From Gemmatimonadales bacterium (GTDB taxonomy: Bacteria; Gemmatimonadota; Gemmatimonadetes; Gemmatimonadales; GWC2-71-9): DNA of 43,307 nt. This document shows, in pieces, positions 8,505 to 16,239 of this stretch; positions within the stretch are counted from its first letter, which is position 1, and each line of letters starts with the position of its first letter. Under the pieces are notes generated by a model that saw only the letters and a program-made list of their open reading frames with translations, made no database searches and was not told the origin of the DNA. Position numbers and translations under genes: made by a program. The DNA lies in contig JACDHV010000003.1 in NCBI GenBank assembly GCA_013820855.1, positions 1-43,307 on the forward strand. Direction: 5' to 3'.

Positions 8505-10957
8505 TGAGCAGTCTCGGACACGACCTGCGCTTCGCCTTGCGTGCCCTGCGGCGCACATCCGGGTTCACGGTCGCCGCGGTCGCGGCACTGGCCCTCGGGA
8601 TCGGCGCGACGACCACCATCTTCACCGTGGTGAACGGCGTGCTCCTCCGGCCCCTGCGGTACGAGGCACCCGATCGCCTGGTGAACATCTGGAACGATCT
8701 GGGCGAGGGCGCGCAGTCGCTCCCCGCCGTGTCGCCGCTCGACTTCCGCGACTACAAGCAGCGGAGCCGCACCTTCGAGGACTTCGCGGCGGCCGCCGAG
8801 GGCAACGTGGCCAACCTCCGGGGCAACCTCACGGGCGAGGGCGAGCCGGAGCGGGCGGACATCGTCACGGTTACGGCCAATTTCTTCCCCCTCCTGGGCG
8901 TCAGCCCCATGCTCGGCCGCCAGTTCCTGCCCGAGGAGGAGGTGGTGAACGGACCGCACGTGGTGATGCTGAGCCACCGGCTCTGGCAGCGCCGGTTCGC
9001 CGGGGATCCGTCGCTGGTGGGGAAGACCATTCAGGTCGATGGCGTCGCCCACGAGGTGGTGGGGATCCTCCCGCGGGACTTCAGCCTCCAACTGCCCACC
9101 GAGGCGTTCCAGGTTACCGACGGCGACCTCTGGGCGCCGATCCAGTTCGACTACGGCACGCCGCTGCCGCGGAACCTGACGTTCTTCACCGTGTTCGGAC
9201 GGCTCGCCCCCGGAATGACCTTCGAGCAGGCGCAGGCCGAGATGGATCTGATCGCCGAACAGTTCCGGTCGGAGTTCAAGGAGCACGCCGCGTCGAAGCT
9301 TCGCATCCGCGCCGTGCCGCTGCACTACGACGTGGTGAAGCATGCGAGACCGGCTCTTCTCATCCTGCTCGGCGCGGTGGGAATGGTGCTGCTGATCGCG
9401 TGCGCCAATGTGGCGAACCTGCTCCTGGTGCGGGGAACGACCCGCCGCGCCGAGTTCGCGCTGCGCACGGCGCTTGGCGCGAGCCGGACGGCGCTGGTGC
9501 GTCAGGTGCTGACTGAAAGCCTGCTCCTGGCGGTGGCCGGGGGCGGGCTCGGCCTCGGCATGACCGTATCCGCGCTCGCGGTGCTCCGAAGGCTCCACCC
9601 CGCCAACCTTCCGCGACTGGCCGACGTCCAGCTCGACGCGACGGTGCTCGTCTTCACCGCGGCCGTCTGCGCGGTCACCGCGGTGCTGTTCGGCCTCGTG
9701 CCGGCGCTGCGCGCGGCGGGCACCGACCCGCAGGAGCATCTCAAGGCGGGCGGCCGAGGTGGCAGCGCCGGCGACCGCCGGGGAGCGCGGAACCTACTCA
9801 TCGTCGCCGAGGTGGCCCTGTCCGTGGTCCTGCTGGTCGGCGCCGGTCTCCTCATCCGGAGCTTTCTCGCGCTGCAGCGGGTGGACCCGGGGTACGACGC
9901 CGGCGACGTGCTGACGTTCGAGCTCTCGATGCCGTTCGGCAAGTACCCGGGAGGACCGTCGCGTCGGGCGTTCTTCCGGGATCTGACGGGACGGCTGGAG
10001 GCGCTGCCGGGTGTGAGGAGTGTCGGCAGGGTCTCCCAGCTTCCGCTCACCGGCAGCGGGCCGCTCTCGCCGTTCGCGTACGACGAGGAGACCGCGCGCA
10101 ACTTCGAAAGCGTGACCGCCGACGGGCGCAACATCTCGCCCGAGTACTTCGAGGCGATGGATGCCCAGCTCGTCGCCGGCCGCACCTTCACCTACCAGGA
10201 CTCGGCCGGCACCCCGCCGGTGATCATCGTCGACGAGACGCTGGCCCGTCTCGCGTGGCCGGGAGAGACCGCGGTCGGGAAGCAGCTGCAGCTCGCGCCG
10301 ACCGGCGAGGAGAACGCCTTCTCCGAGGTGGTGGGCGTCGTCGAGCACATGCGCCAGCACGACCTCACCCGCGACATTCTCCACCAGATCTACTACCCGA
10401 TCGGTCAGGGCACGCCGACGACGATGACCTTCGTCGTGGAGACCGCGATGGACCCCGCCAGCCTGATCCCGGTGGTGCGCCGGACGGTGGAGTCCATGGA
10501 CCCGGACCTGCCGGTGAGCCGCCTCGCGCCGATGAGCGAGTATCTCTCCGAAGGCCGTGCGCAGGCGCGGTTCAGCCTGGTGCTCATGTCGGCTCTCGGT
10601 GGGGTGGCGCTCCTGCTCACGGCCGTGGGCGTCTTCGGCGTCATCTCGTACTCCGTGAGTCAGCGGACGCGCGAGTTCGGCATACGGCTGGCGCTCGGCG
10701 AGGATCCGCGGCACACCAGGCTGAGCGTGGTACGCGGCGGGATGCGCCTGGTGCTGCTGAGCATCGGCATCGGGCTGGTGGGCTCGCTGGCCGTCACCCG
10801 GCTGATCGCGGGGCTGCTCTACGAGGTGCGGCCCGCCGATCCGGTGACCTTCGCCGGGATCGGCCTGCTGCTCGCGCTGGTGGCGCTGCTCGCCTGCTAC
10901 CTGCCGGCTCGGCGCGCGACCCGCGTGGACCCCGCGCTGACGCTCCGGAGCGAATGA
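8504..10957 (+). CDS. ADOP-type duplicated FtsX/MacB permease (array member 5)
   Basis: Intact 817-residue permease. TM1 (LALGIGATTTIFTVVNG), a periplasmic MacB-like domain, FtsX unit 1 with VLLIACANVANLLLVR, a linker helix ending LLIRSFLALQRVDPGYDAGD, a second periplasmic domain and FtsX unit 2 with YSVSQRTREFGIRLALGE, closing with LPARRATRVDPALTLRSE. The usual alanine-glycine pair after LALG is replaced by glutamate here (LALGEDPRH), a small departure from the other copies. ATG 8504 overlaps the fossil tail's stop. The second ATPase follows after about 100 bases, so members 5 and that ATPase may form a working unit; this is positional inference. Confidence 0.93.
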   Translation: MSSLGHDLRFALRALRRTSGFTVAAVAALALGIGATTTIFTVVNGVLLRPLRYEAPDRLVNIWNDLGEGAQSLPAVSPLDFRDYKQRSRTFEDFAAAAEGNVANLRGNLTGEGEPERADIVTVTANFFPLLGVSPMLGRQFLPEEEVVNGPHVVMLSHRLWQRRFAGDPSLVGKTIQVDGVAHEVVGILPRDFSLQLPTEAFQVTDGDLWAPIQFDYGTPLPRNLTFFTVFGRLAPGMTFEQAQAEMDLIAEQFRSEFKEHAASKLRIRAVPLHYDVVKHARPALLILLGAVGMVLLIACANVANLLLVRGTTRRAEFALRTALGASRTALVRQVLTESLLLAVAGGGLGLGMTVSALAVLRRLHPANLPRLADVQLDATVLVFTAAVCAVTAVLFGLVPALRAAGTDPQEHLKAGGRGGSAGDRRGARNLLIVAEVALSVVLLVGAGLLIRSFLALQRVDPGYDAGDVLTFELSMPFGKYPGGPSRRAFFRDLTGRLEALPGVRSVGRVSQLPLTGSGPLSPFAYDEETARNFESVTADGRNISPEYFEAMDAQLVAGRTFTYQDSAGTPPVIIVDETLARLAWPGETAVGKQLQLAPTGEENAFSEVVGVVEHMRQHDLTRDILHQIYYPIGQGTPTTMTFVVETAMDPASLIPVVRRTVESMDPDLPVSRLAPMSEYLSEGRAQARFSLVLMSALGGVALLLTAVGVFGVISYSVSQRTREFGIRLALGEDPRHTRLSVVRGGMRLVLLSIGIGLVGSLAVTRLIAGLLYEVRPADPVTFAGIGLLLALVALLACYLPARRATRVDPALTLRSE

Positions 10958-11062
10958 GCCCGCCCCTCTGAAGCGCGTCATGTGGGAGCCGATCCCTCGC
11001 TCCGCTCGGGAGATGACGGAGCGCACCACACTCGAGTTCCACCTTCTCTGGACGACGACCCC

Positions 11063-11752
11063 GTGATCCGACTCATGAATCTCGACCGCTCCTACGAAGC
11101 CGGCCCGACCCGGACCTACGGGCTCCGGCGCATCAACCTGGAGATCCGGGAAGGCGAGTTCCTCACGATCATGGGACCGTCCGGGGCGGGGAAGTCCACC
11201 CTGCTCAGCATCCTGGGCATGCTCGACAACGCCTGGACCGGCGAGTACTGGTTCCTCGACCAGGCGGTGCACGAGCTGCCGGCCAAGAAGCGGATCGAGC
11301 TCAACAAGAGGTACATCGGCTTCGTATTCCAGAAATACCACCTGATCGACGACCTCACCGTGTACGAGAACCTGGAGATTCCGCTCTCCTACCGCGATAT
11401 CCGGCCCAAGGAGCGCGCGGCGATCGTGGCCGAGTCGCTGGACCGGTTCCAGATCGTGGGCAAGAAGGATCTCTATCCCAGCCAGCTCTCCGGCGGACAG
11501 CAGCAGCTCGTCGGGGTGGCTCGAGCGGTGATCGCCGGCCCCAAGCTGCTGCTCGCCGACGAGCCCACCGGCAACCTGCACAGCGCGCAGGGCGAGGAGA
11601 TCATGGAGCTGTTCACCCGGCTCAACCGGCAAGGAACGACGATCGTGCAGGTGACGCACTCCGAGCGGAACGCCTCGTACGCGCACCGGACGATCCACCT
11701 GCACGACGGCTGGGTGGTGGAGCCGACGGGGCAGGAGGCGCACGCGGGATAG
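11063..11752 (+). CDS. ABC transporter ATPase, divergent LolD/MacB-like
   Basis: Nucleotide-binding subunit of about 229 residues. Walker A GPSGAGKST, Q-loop FVFQKYHLIDDLTVYEN, signature LSGGQQQLVGVARA, Walker B LLLADEPTGNLHS and switch VTHSE are all visible. It differs from the 5234 ATPase in two conserved places: the residue after LSGGQQQ is Leu instead of Arg, and the D-loop reads GNLHS instead of GNLDS. The ORF track starts at GTG 10982, but the extra 27 residues look non-coding; GTG 11063 (VIRLMNLDRSYEAG) or ATG 11075 fits the family start better. It closes the permease array and is followed by a strong hairpin. It probably serves permease 5 or the array in general. Confidence 0.88.
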   Translation: MIRLMNLDRSYEAGPTRTYGLRRINLEIREGEFLTIMGPSGAGKSTLLSILGMLDNAWTGEYWFLDQAVHELPAKKRIELNKRYIGFVFQKYHLIDDLTVYENLEIPLSYRDIRPKERAAIVAESLDRFQIVGKKDLYPSQLSGGQQQLVGVARAVIAGPKLLLADEPTGNLHSAQGEEIMELFTRLNRQGTTIVQVTHSERNASYAHRTIHLHDGWVVEPTGQEAHAG

Positions 11753-11753
11753 G

Positions 11754-11800
11754 CCCGCCGGGGAGGGAGCGGGATCCCGGGCAGGTCCCTCCCCGGGCGG
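11754..11800 (+). terminator. Long GC hairpin ending the permease operon
   Basis: GGGGAGGGA (11760-11768) pairs perfectly with TCCCTCCCC (11786-11794), and the flanking CCGCC/GGGCGG extends the stem to about 14 pairs with one bulge. The loop holds a nested palindrome, CGGGATCCCG. There is no U-tract, so it is a terminator-like structure, not a textbook intrinsic terminator. It separates the ABC block from the regulator genes. Confidence 0.55.
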
Positions 11801-11822
11801 ACTAGGTGGTGCGATCGCCCGT

Positions 11823-11852
11823 CTGCCCGACCGCCCCGCCGGCCGCTACATT
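11823..11852 (+). promoter_or_regulatory. Candidate sigma70-type promoter of the regulator/kinase pair
   Basis: CTGCCC (11823-11828), 18 bases, then TACATT (11847-11852). The -10 element ends nine bases before the GTG of the response regulator, so the transcript would have almost no leader. It resembles other promoters in this window (TTGCCC/TTGCCG with TANNNT). Confidence 0.42.
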
Positions 11853-11861
11853 CTGAGACCC

Positions 11862-13235
11862 GTGCCGAACTCCCCCGCGTCTCCAGCAGCCCAAATCCTG
11901 GTCGCCGACGATCAGCCTCACGTCCGGGAAGCCCTTCGGCTGCTGCTGAAAGGCGAGGGCTACGCCATCGAGACCGCGGCCTCGCCCGCCGGCGTGCTCT
12001 CGGCGGTGCAGGCCGCCGACTTCGACGCCGTGCTCCTCGATTTGAACTACGCGCGCGACACCACCACCGGCCGCGAGGGATTGGAGCTGGTCTCGCAGCT
12101 CCAATCCCTGGACGCCACGCTCCCGACGGTGGTGATGACGGCCTGGGGCAGCGTGGAGAAGGCGGTCGAAGCGATGCGCCGCGGCGCCCGCGACTTCATC
12201 GAGAAGCCATGGGACAACAACCGTCTCCTCGCCACCCTCCGCACCCAGGTCGAGCTGGGCCGCGCGCTGCGGCGCACCCGCCGGCTGGAGGGGGAGAACC
12301 GCCTGCTTCGCCGGGAAGGCGCGCCGGAGCTGATCGCCGTGTCCCCGGCGATGCGTCCCGTGCTCCAGCTCATGGATCGGGTCGCGGCATCGGACGCGAA
12401 CGTGCTGGTGAGCGGCGAGCACGGCACCGGAAAGGAAGTCGTCGCCCAGTGGCTGCATGCCGCGTCGCCCCGCGCGGCACGGCCGCTGGTCGCGGTCAAC
12501 CTCGGTGGGCTCTCCGAAGGCCTCTTCGAGAGCGAGATGTTCGGCCACGTGAAGGGCGCCTTCACCGACGCGCGGATGGATCGCATCGGGCGCTTCGAGC
12601 TGGCCGAAGGCGGCACCCTCCTGCTCGACGAGATCGGGACCCTGGCGCTGCGGCAGCAGGCCAAGCTGCTGCGGGTGCTGGAGACCGGGGAGGTGGAGCG
12701 GGTCGGCGCATCGCGCGCCCGGCGCATCGACGTCCGGCTCCTCTCGGCGACGAACGCGGACCTCTCGGCGGAGGTGGCTGCCGGCCGGTTCCGCGAGGAC
12801 CTGCTCTTCCGGCTCAACACCATCGAGATCCGTCTGCCGTCCCTGCGCGAGCGACGGGAGGACATCAGGGTCCTCGCGGAGCACTTCCTCGGGCGGTACG
12901 CCGCGCGCTACCGGAAGGCGCTGATCGGCTTCGAGCCCGACGCGATCGAGGCGTTGGAGGCGCACGCTTGGCCCGGCAACGTCCGCGAGCTGGACCACGC
13001 GCTGGAGCGCGCGGTCCTCATGGCGCAGGGCGACGTGATCCGCGCCGCGGACCTCGGCCTGCGTCTCGCCCCCGGGGCGGTGCCGCGGCTCAAGGACATG
13101 CCGCTCGAAGAGGTCGAGCGGCTCCTCATCCGGAAGGCGCTGGAGCGGCACGGCGGCAACGTGAGCCAGGCGGCCAAAGCGCTGGGACTGAGCCGCAGCG
13201 CCCTCTACCGGCGGCTCCAGCACTATGGGCTCTAG
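11862..13235 (+). CDS. NtrC-family sigma54-dependent response regulator
   Basis: Transcription activator of 457 residues in the cytoplasm. Receiver domain at 11-125: acidic pair VADDQ, phospho-acceptor Asp60 in LLDLNY, Thr in VVMTAWG and Lys in FIEKPW. AAA+ domain from about 155: Walker A GEHGTGKE near 185, Walker B GGTLLLDEIG, arginine-finger region FREDLLFRLNTIEIRLPSLRER. The loop that contacts sigma54 reads GAFTDA (about 232-237) in place of the classic GAFTGA. A Fis-type helix-turn-helix closes the protein (GNVSQAAKALGLSRSALYRRL). Start is GTG at 11862, shortly after a candidate promoter. It overlaps the kinase gene by 11 bases, so the two are a two-component pair. Placement next to the permease array suggests it controls those genes; no sigma54 -24/-12 site was confirmed. 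Confidence 0.94.
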   Translation: MPNSPASPAAQILVADDQPHVREALRLLLKGEGYAIETAASPAGVLSAVQAADFDAVLLDLNYARDTTTGREGLELVSQLQSLDATLPTVVMTAWGSVEKAVEAMRRGARDFIEKPWDNNRLLATLRTQVELGRALRRTRRLEGENRLLRREGAPELIAVSPAMRPVLQLMDRVAASDANVLVSGEHGTGKEVVAQWLHAASPRAARPLVAVNLGGLSEGLFESEMFGHVKGAFTDARMDRIGRFELAEGGTLLLDEIGTLALRQQAKLLRVLETGEVERVGASRARRIDVRLLSATNADLSAEVAAGRFREDLLFRLNTIEIRLPSLRERREDIRVLAEHFLGRYAARYRKALIGFEPDAIEALEAHAWPGNVRELDHALERAVLMAQGDVIRAADLGLRLAPGAVPRLKDMPLEEVERLLIRKALERHGGNVSQAAKALGLSRSALYRRLQHYGL

Positions 13236-14580
13236 CCGGAAGCGCGCGCGAACCCACGAGTCGAAGGTATTCACGGGTGCCCTCGCCGCCGGGCTCCCGG
13301 CCCTCCTCGTGGCGGAGTGGCTCCTCTGGACCGGCGACCACCCGCTCCGCGTGCGGCTCACCTTCACGCTACTGGCAGTCGGCGCATGGCTGATCGGCGC
13401 GCTGCTCCTTCGCGAGCGTGTCGTCCGCCCGCTGCAGACGATCTCCAACCTGCTCGCCGCCCTGCGCGAGGGCGACTACTCGATTCGCGCGCGCGGCGCG
13501 AGTGCCGACGACGCGCTCGGTCTGGCGCTGCTGGAGGTGAACACGCTGAGCGAGACGCTGCGTGGGCAGCGGCTCCGCGAGCTGGAGGCGACCGCGCTGC
13601 TCCGGCGGGTGATCGAGGAGATCGACGTGGCCGTGTTCGCCTTCGACGGCGACCTCAGGCTCCGGCTGGTGAACCGGAGCGGGGAGCGCCTGCTGGGCCA
13701 GCCCTCCGAGCGGCTGATCGGCCGTCCGTCCGAGACGCTTGGCCTGAGCGACTGGCTGAGTGGCGAAAGTCCCCGTACCTTCGACGCGACGTTTCCCGGG
13801 GGCGCGGGCCGCTGGGAGGTGCGGAGCGGAACCTTCCGCCAGGACGGGCTTCCCCATCAGCTGCTCGTCATCTCCGACCTGAGCCGGGTGCTTCGCGCGG
13901 AAGAACGCCTGGCCTGGCAGCGCCTGGTGCGGGTCCTGGGACACGAGATCAACAACTCCCTCGCGCCGATCAAGTCGATCGCGGGAAGTCTCCGAAGCCT
14001 CGCCGCCCGGCCTGCCCGGCCCGCGGACTGGGAGAACGATCTCCGCTCGGGACTCGAAATCATCGAGGGCCGCTCCGAGGCACTCGGGAGGTTCATGGGC
14101 GCCTACGCGCGGCTCGCCCGCCTGCCGCGGCCGGTGCCGGGCTCTGTGGACGTGGCCGGCTGGGTGCGCCGGATAGCGGCGCTGGAGACGAGGCTGGAGG
14201 TGAGGGTGACGGGTGGTCCGGCGGTCACCGTCACCGCCGACGGCGACCAGCTCGACCAGCTGCTCATCAACCTTGTCCGCAATGCCGCCGACGCCGCGCT
14301 CGAAGCCGCCGGCGGCGTGGAGGTCGGTTGGAGCACCGTGGCCGGCGTGCTCGAGGTGGTGGTGGAAGACGAGGGTCCCGGCCTTCCGGATCCCGGCAAT
14401 CTCTTCGTGCCGTTCTTCACCACCAAGGCGACCGGCTCGGGGATCGGTCTGGTGCTGAGCCGCCAGATTGCCGAAGCGCACGGCGGGGCGCTGTCGCTGG
14501 AGCCCCGGAAGCGAGGTCGCGGCGCCCGCGCCTGCCTCCGGCTGCCGCTCGGCGAGCGGAGGGAACCGGGCTTCTCCTGA
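13225..14580 (+). CDS. NtrY-like membrane sensor histidine kinase
   Basis: Sensor kinase of 451 residues paired with the regulator upstream. Two membrane helices near 18-37 and 44-66 with almost no periplasmic loop, a HAMP-like linker (VVRPLQTISNLLAALREGDYSIRARG), a PAS-like domain at about 125-220, then the dimerisation and phospho-acceptor motif LGHEINNSLAPIKS (His near residue 240). The ATP domain has the N box LLINLVRNAADAAL, the G1 box EDEGPGLP, FFTTKATGSGIGLVLSRQI and the G2-like end. All catalytic parts are present. The short extracytoplasmic part suggests that it senses within the membrane or through the PAS domain, as would fit an envelope or lipid stress signal; this is inference. 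It overlaps the regulator by 11 bases. Confidence 0.93.
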   Translation: MGSSRKRARTHESKVFTGALAAGLPALLVAEWLLWTGDHPLRVRLTFTLLAVGAWLIGALLLRERVVRPLQTISNLLAALREGDYSIRARGASADDALGLALLEVNTLSETLRGQRLRELEATALLRRVIEEIDVAVFAFDGDLRLRLVNRSGERLLGQPSERLIGRPSETLGLSDWLSGESPRTFDATFPGGAGRWEVRSGTFRQDGLPHQLLVISDLSRVLRAEERLAWQRLVRVLGHEINNSLAPIKSIAGSLRSLAARPARPADWENDLRSGLEIIEGRSEALGRFMGAYARLARLPRPVPGSVDVAGWVRRIAALETRLEVRVTGGPAVTVTADGDQLDQLLINLVRNAADAALEAAGGVEVGWSTVAGVLEVVVEDEGPGLPDPGNLFVPFFTTKATGSGIGLVLSRQIAEAHGGALSLEPRKRGRGARACLRLPLGERREPGFS

Positions 14581-14657
14581 CGGTCGTCCGGCGAAGGCGG
14601 CCGGGCGGCTGGAACGGTGGGCGTTCGTGAATCCAATTCTGAAACGAGGCGGCGGAG

Positions 14658-15104
14658 ATGTTCAAGGAATTCAAGGCATTCGCCATGCGGGGGAACGTCG
14701 TCGATCTGGCGGTGGGCATCATCATCGGCGGGGCGTTCGGCAGCATCGTACGGTCGCTGGTAGACGACGTCATCATGCCGCCGATCGGTCTCGCGCTCGG
14801 CAATGTGGACTTTTCGGATCTTTTCCTTCTGCTGAGTGAGGGAGTCAAGGCTGCGCCGCCCTACACCACGCTGGCCGAAGCTCAGCAGGCCGGCGCCGTC
14901 ACCATCAATTACGGCCTCTTCGTCAACAGTGTCATCACGTTTCTCATCATCGCCCTCGCGGTATTCCTGCTGGTCCGCTCCATCAATCGTCTCCAGCCCC
15001 AGGAGGCTGCCGCGGCACCGTCGACCAAGGATTGTCCCTACTGCCGGATGCCGATTCCCGTCGGTGCCACGCGGTGCCCGGAGTGCACGTCGGAGTTGCG
15101 GTAG
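14658..15104 (+). CDS. mscL: Large-conductance mechanosensitive channel MscL with C-terminal zinc ribbon
   Basis: Inner-membrane channel that opens under membrane tension to relieve hypo-osmotic shock. The N-terminus MFKEFKAFAMRGNVVDLAVGIIIGGAFG with the pore-lining first helix is diagnostic, and the second helix is at about 90-115 (INYGLFVNSVITFLIIALAVF). At 148 residues it is slightly longer than typical because the usual charged C-terminal helix is followed by CPYC-x13-CPEC, a likely zinc ribbon in the cytoplasm. GGCGGAG lies right before the ATG and CGAGG lies seven to eight bases upstream. It has its own position between the kinase and the next operon. Known in some other bacteria as a variant; the role of the ribbon is not known to me. 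Confidence 0.96.
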   Translation: MFKEFKAFAMRGNVVDLAVGIIIGGAFGSIVRSLVDDVIMPPIGLALGNVDFSDLFLLLSEGVKAAPPYTTLAEAQQAGAVTINYGLFVNSVITFLIIALAVFLLVRSINRLQPQEAAAAPSTKDCPYCRMPIPVGATRCPECTSELR

Positions 15105-15173
15105 GTGGGCGGGAGAATCCGCCATGCCGGCGAGCGCGGACGAGACTCCACCTAACTTTGTACCGCCAAGTAC

Positions 15174-15202
15174 TTGCTGGCAGAGTCAATCCTTCCTATA
15201 GT
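15174..15202 (+). promoter_or_regulatory. Strong sigma70-type promoter, leaderless start
   Basis: TTGCTG (15174-15179), exactly 17 bases, TATAGT (15197-15202). The expected transcription start falls at or next to ATG 15208, so the mRNA for the membrane-protein/regulator/prenyltransferase operon is probably leaderless. If the real start is ATG 15280, the leader would be about 70 bases with no Shine-Dalgarno. Confidence 0.65.
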
Positions 15203-15207
15203 GCGTG

Positions 15208-15831
15208 ATGGCGTCTCCCCAGCGCGTTCCCCGCGAGCGCGTCCCCCGCCGCCCGGCCCACCCGCTGCACGCGCGAGCCATGGACGACCTGTCGTTCATC
15301 CGCAGGACCATGGAGCATGCCACCGCGTTTACCGCCGTGCCGGGCTGGGGGGGTGTGGCCATGGGCGTCACTGCCCTCGCCGCCGCGACGCTCGCGAGCC
15401 GGGGCGCCACGCCGGCCGAGTGGCTGGCAACCTGGCTGATCGCCTCCGCCGCAGCGCTGCTGATCGGCGGGTGGGCGATGGCGAGAAAGGCGCGCCATGC
15501 CGGCACCACGGTGTTCTCGTACTCGGGGCGGCGTTTCGTGCTCGGTTTCCTTCCGCCGCTCGCGGTCGGCGCGCTGCTCACCGCTGCGGTGGCGCGTGCG
15601 GGGCTCTATCAGGCGCTCCCGGGCACCTGGCTGCTGCTCTACGGCGCCGGGGTCGTGACAGGCGGGGCCTTTTCGCTTCGAATCGTGCCGATCATGGGCG
15701 TCTGCTTCGTAGTCCTCGGCGTGGTGGCGCTCTTCGGGCCCCCAGCCTGGGGGAATGCACTCATGGCGGCGGGGTTCGGCGGCCTCCACATCGTGTTCGG
15801 TCTGCTGATCGCCAGGAGGTACGGTGGCTAA
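15208..15831 (+). CDS. Multi-pass membrane protein of unknown function
   Basis: Hydrophobic protein of about 207 residues with roughly six membrane segments (for example VAMGVTALAAATLAS, LIASAAALLIGGWAM, VLGFLPPLAVGALLTAAV, IVPIMGVCFVVLGVVALFG, AAGFGGLHIVFGLLIA). No domain recognised with confidence; proteins starting MDDLSFIRRTME-like and followed by a winged-helix regulator are familiar to me from related phyla as conserved hypotheticals. ATG 15208 sits where a leaderless transcript would begin, but the arginine- and proline-rich first 24 residues look unlike the rest, and ATG 15280 (MDDLSFIRR) is a good alternative. The stop overlaps the regulator gene by eight bases. The partnership suggests that the regulator and this protein act together, perhaps in a membrane or redox response; that is a guess. 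Confidence 0.82.
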   Translation: MASPQRVPRERVPRRPAHPLHARAMDDLSFIRRTMEHATAFTAVPGWGGVAMGVTALAAATLASRGATPAEWLATWLIASAAALLIGGWAMARKARHAGTTVFSYSGRRFVLGFLPPLAVGALLTAAVARAGLYQALPGTWLLLYGAGVVTGGAFSLRIVPIMGVCFVVLGVVALFGPPAWGNALMAAGFGGLHIVFGLLIARRYGG

Positions 15832-16213
15832 ATCCAATCTCGCGCCGCGCGACCCGAACGAAGGCGCGCCCGGACGGCGGCGGCTGGAAGGCGTTCGCGG
15901 CGAGGCGGCGGGTCACGGCCCGTTGGAGCTCGACCGGCTGATCCACGAGCGAATGCGACTGGCGATCGTGAGCGCCCTTGCGGTCAACGACTCCCTCACG
16001 TTCAACGAGCTCAAGCGCCTGCTGGACACGACCGATGGCAACCTCAGCGTGCACGCGCGCAAGCTCGAGGAAGCCGATTATATCGTGTGCACCAAGTCGT
16101 TCGAGGGCAGAGTGCCGCGCACCCGGTACCAGCTGAGCGCGGCGGGCCGTCAGGCGCTCGAGCGCTATCTCGCCCACATGGAGGCGCTCATTCGCGCCAC
16201 CCGGGAGCGGTAG
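15824..16213 (+). CDS. Winged-helix (ArsR/MarR-like, HTH_34-type) transcriptional regulator
   Basis: Small DNA-binding protein of 129 residues. After a basic, disordered first ~30 residues comes a single winged-helix domain: [26 protein letters not shown], recognition helix [17 protein letters not shown], and wing [19 protein letters not shown]. This matches the short winged-helix family that often consists of just this domain. It starts with GTG inside the end of the membrane-protein gene, so the two are translationally coupled, and it is followed after 26 bases by the prenyltransferase gene. It likely represses or tunes its own operon. No metal- or ligand-binding residues are evident. Confidence 0.88.
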   Translation: MAKSNLAPRDPNEGAPGRRRLEGVRGEAAGHGPLELDRLIHERMRLAIVSALAVNDSLTFNELKRLLDTTDGNLSVHARKLEEADYIVCTKSFEGRVPRTRYQLSAAGRQALERYLAHMEALIRATRER

Positions 16214-16217
16214 AACC

Positions 16218-16226
16218 TTTTTTTTT
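16218..16226 (+). repeat. T9 homopolymer between regulator stop and prenyltransferase RBS
   Basis: Nine consecutive T lie directly before the GGAG ribosome site of the next gene. An imperfect CGCTC/GAGCG pairing occurs upstream, so a weak terminator or slippage site that lowers read-through is possible. It is the longest A/T homopolymer noticed in this GC-rich window. Confidence 0.6.
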
Positions 16227-16239
16227 GGAGAGTTACTTT

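Noticed and set aside
9794-11743. 649-residue minus-strand ORF
   Set aside because: Antisense to permease 5 and the second ATPase, no motifs.
11802-13448. 548-residue minus-strand ORF
   Set aside because: Antisense to the NtrC-type regulator, which has full motif support.
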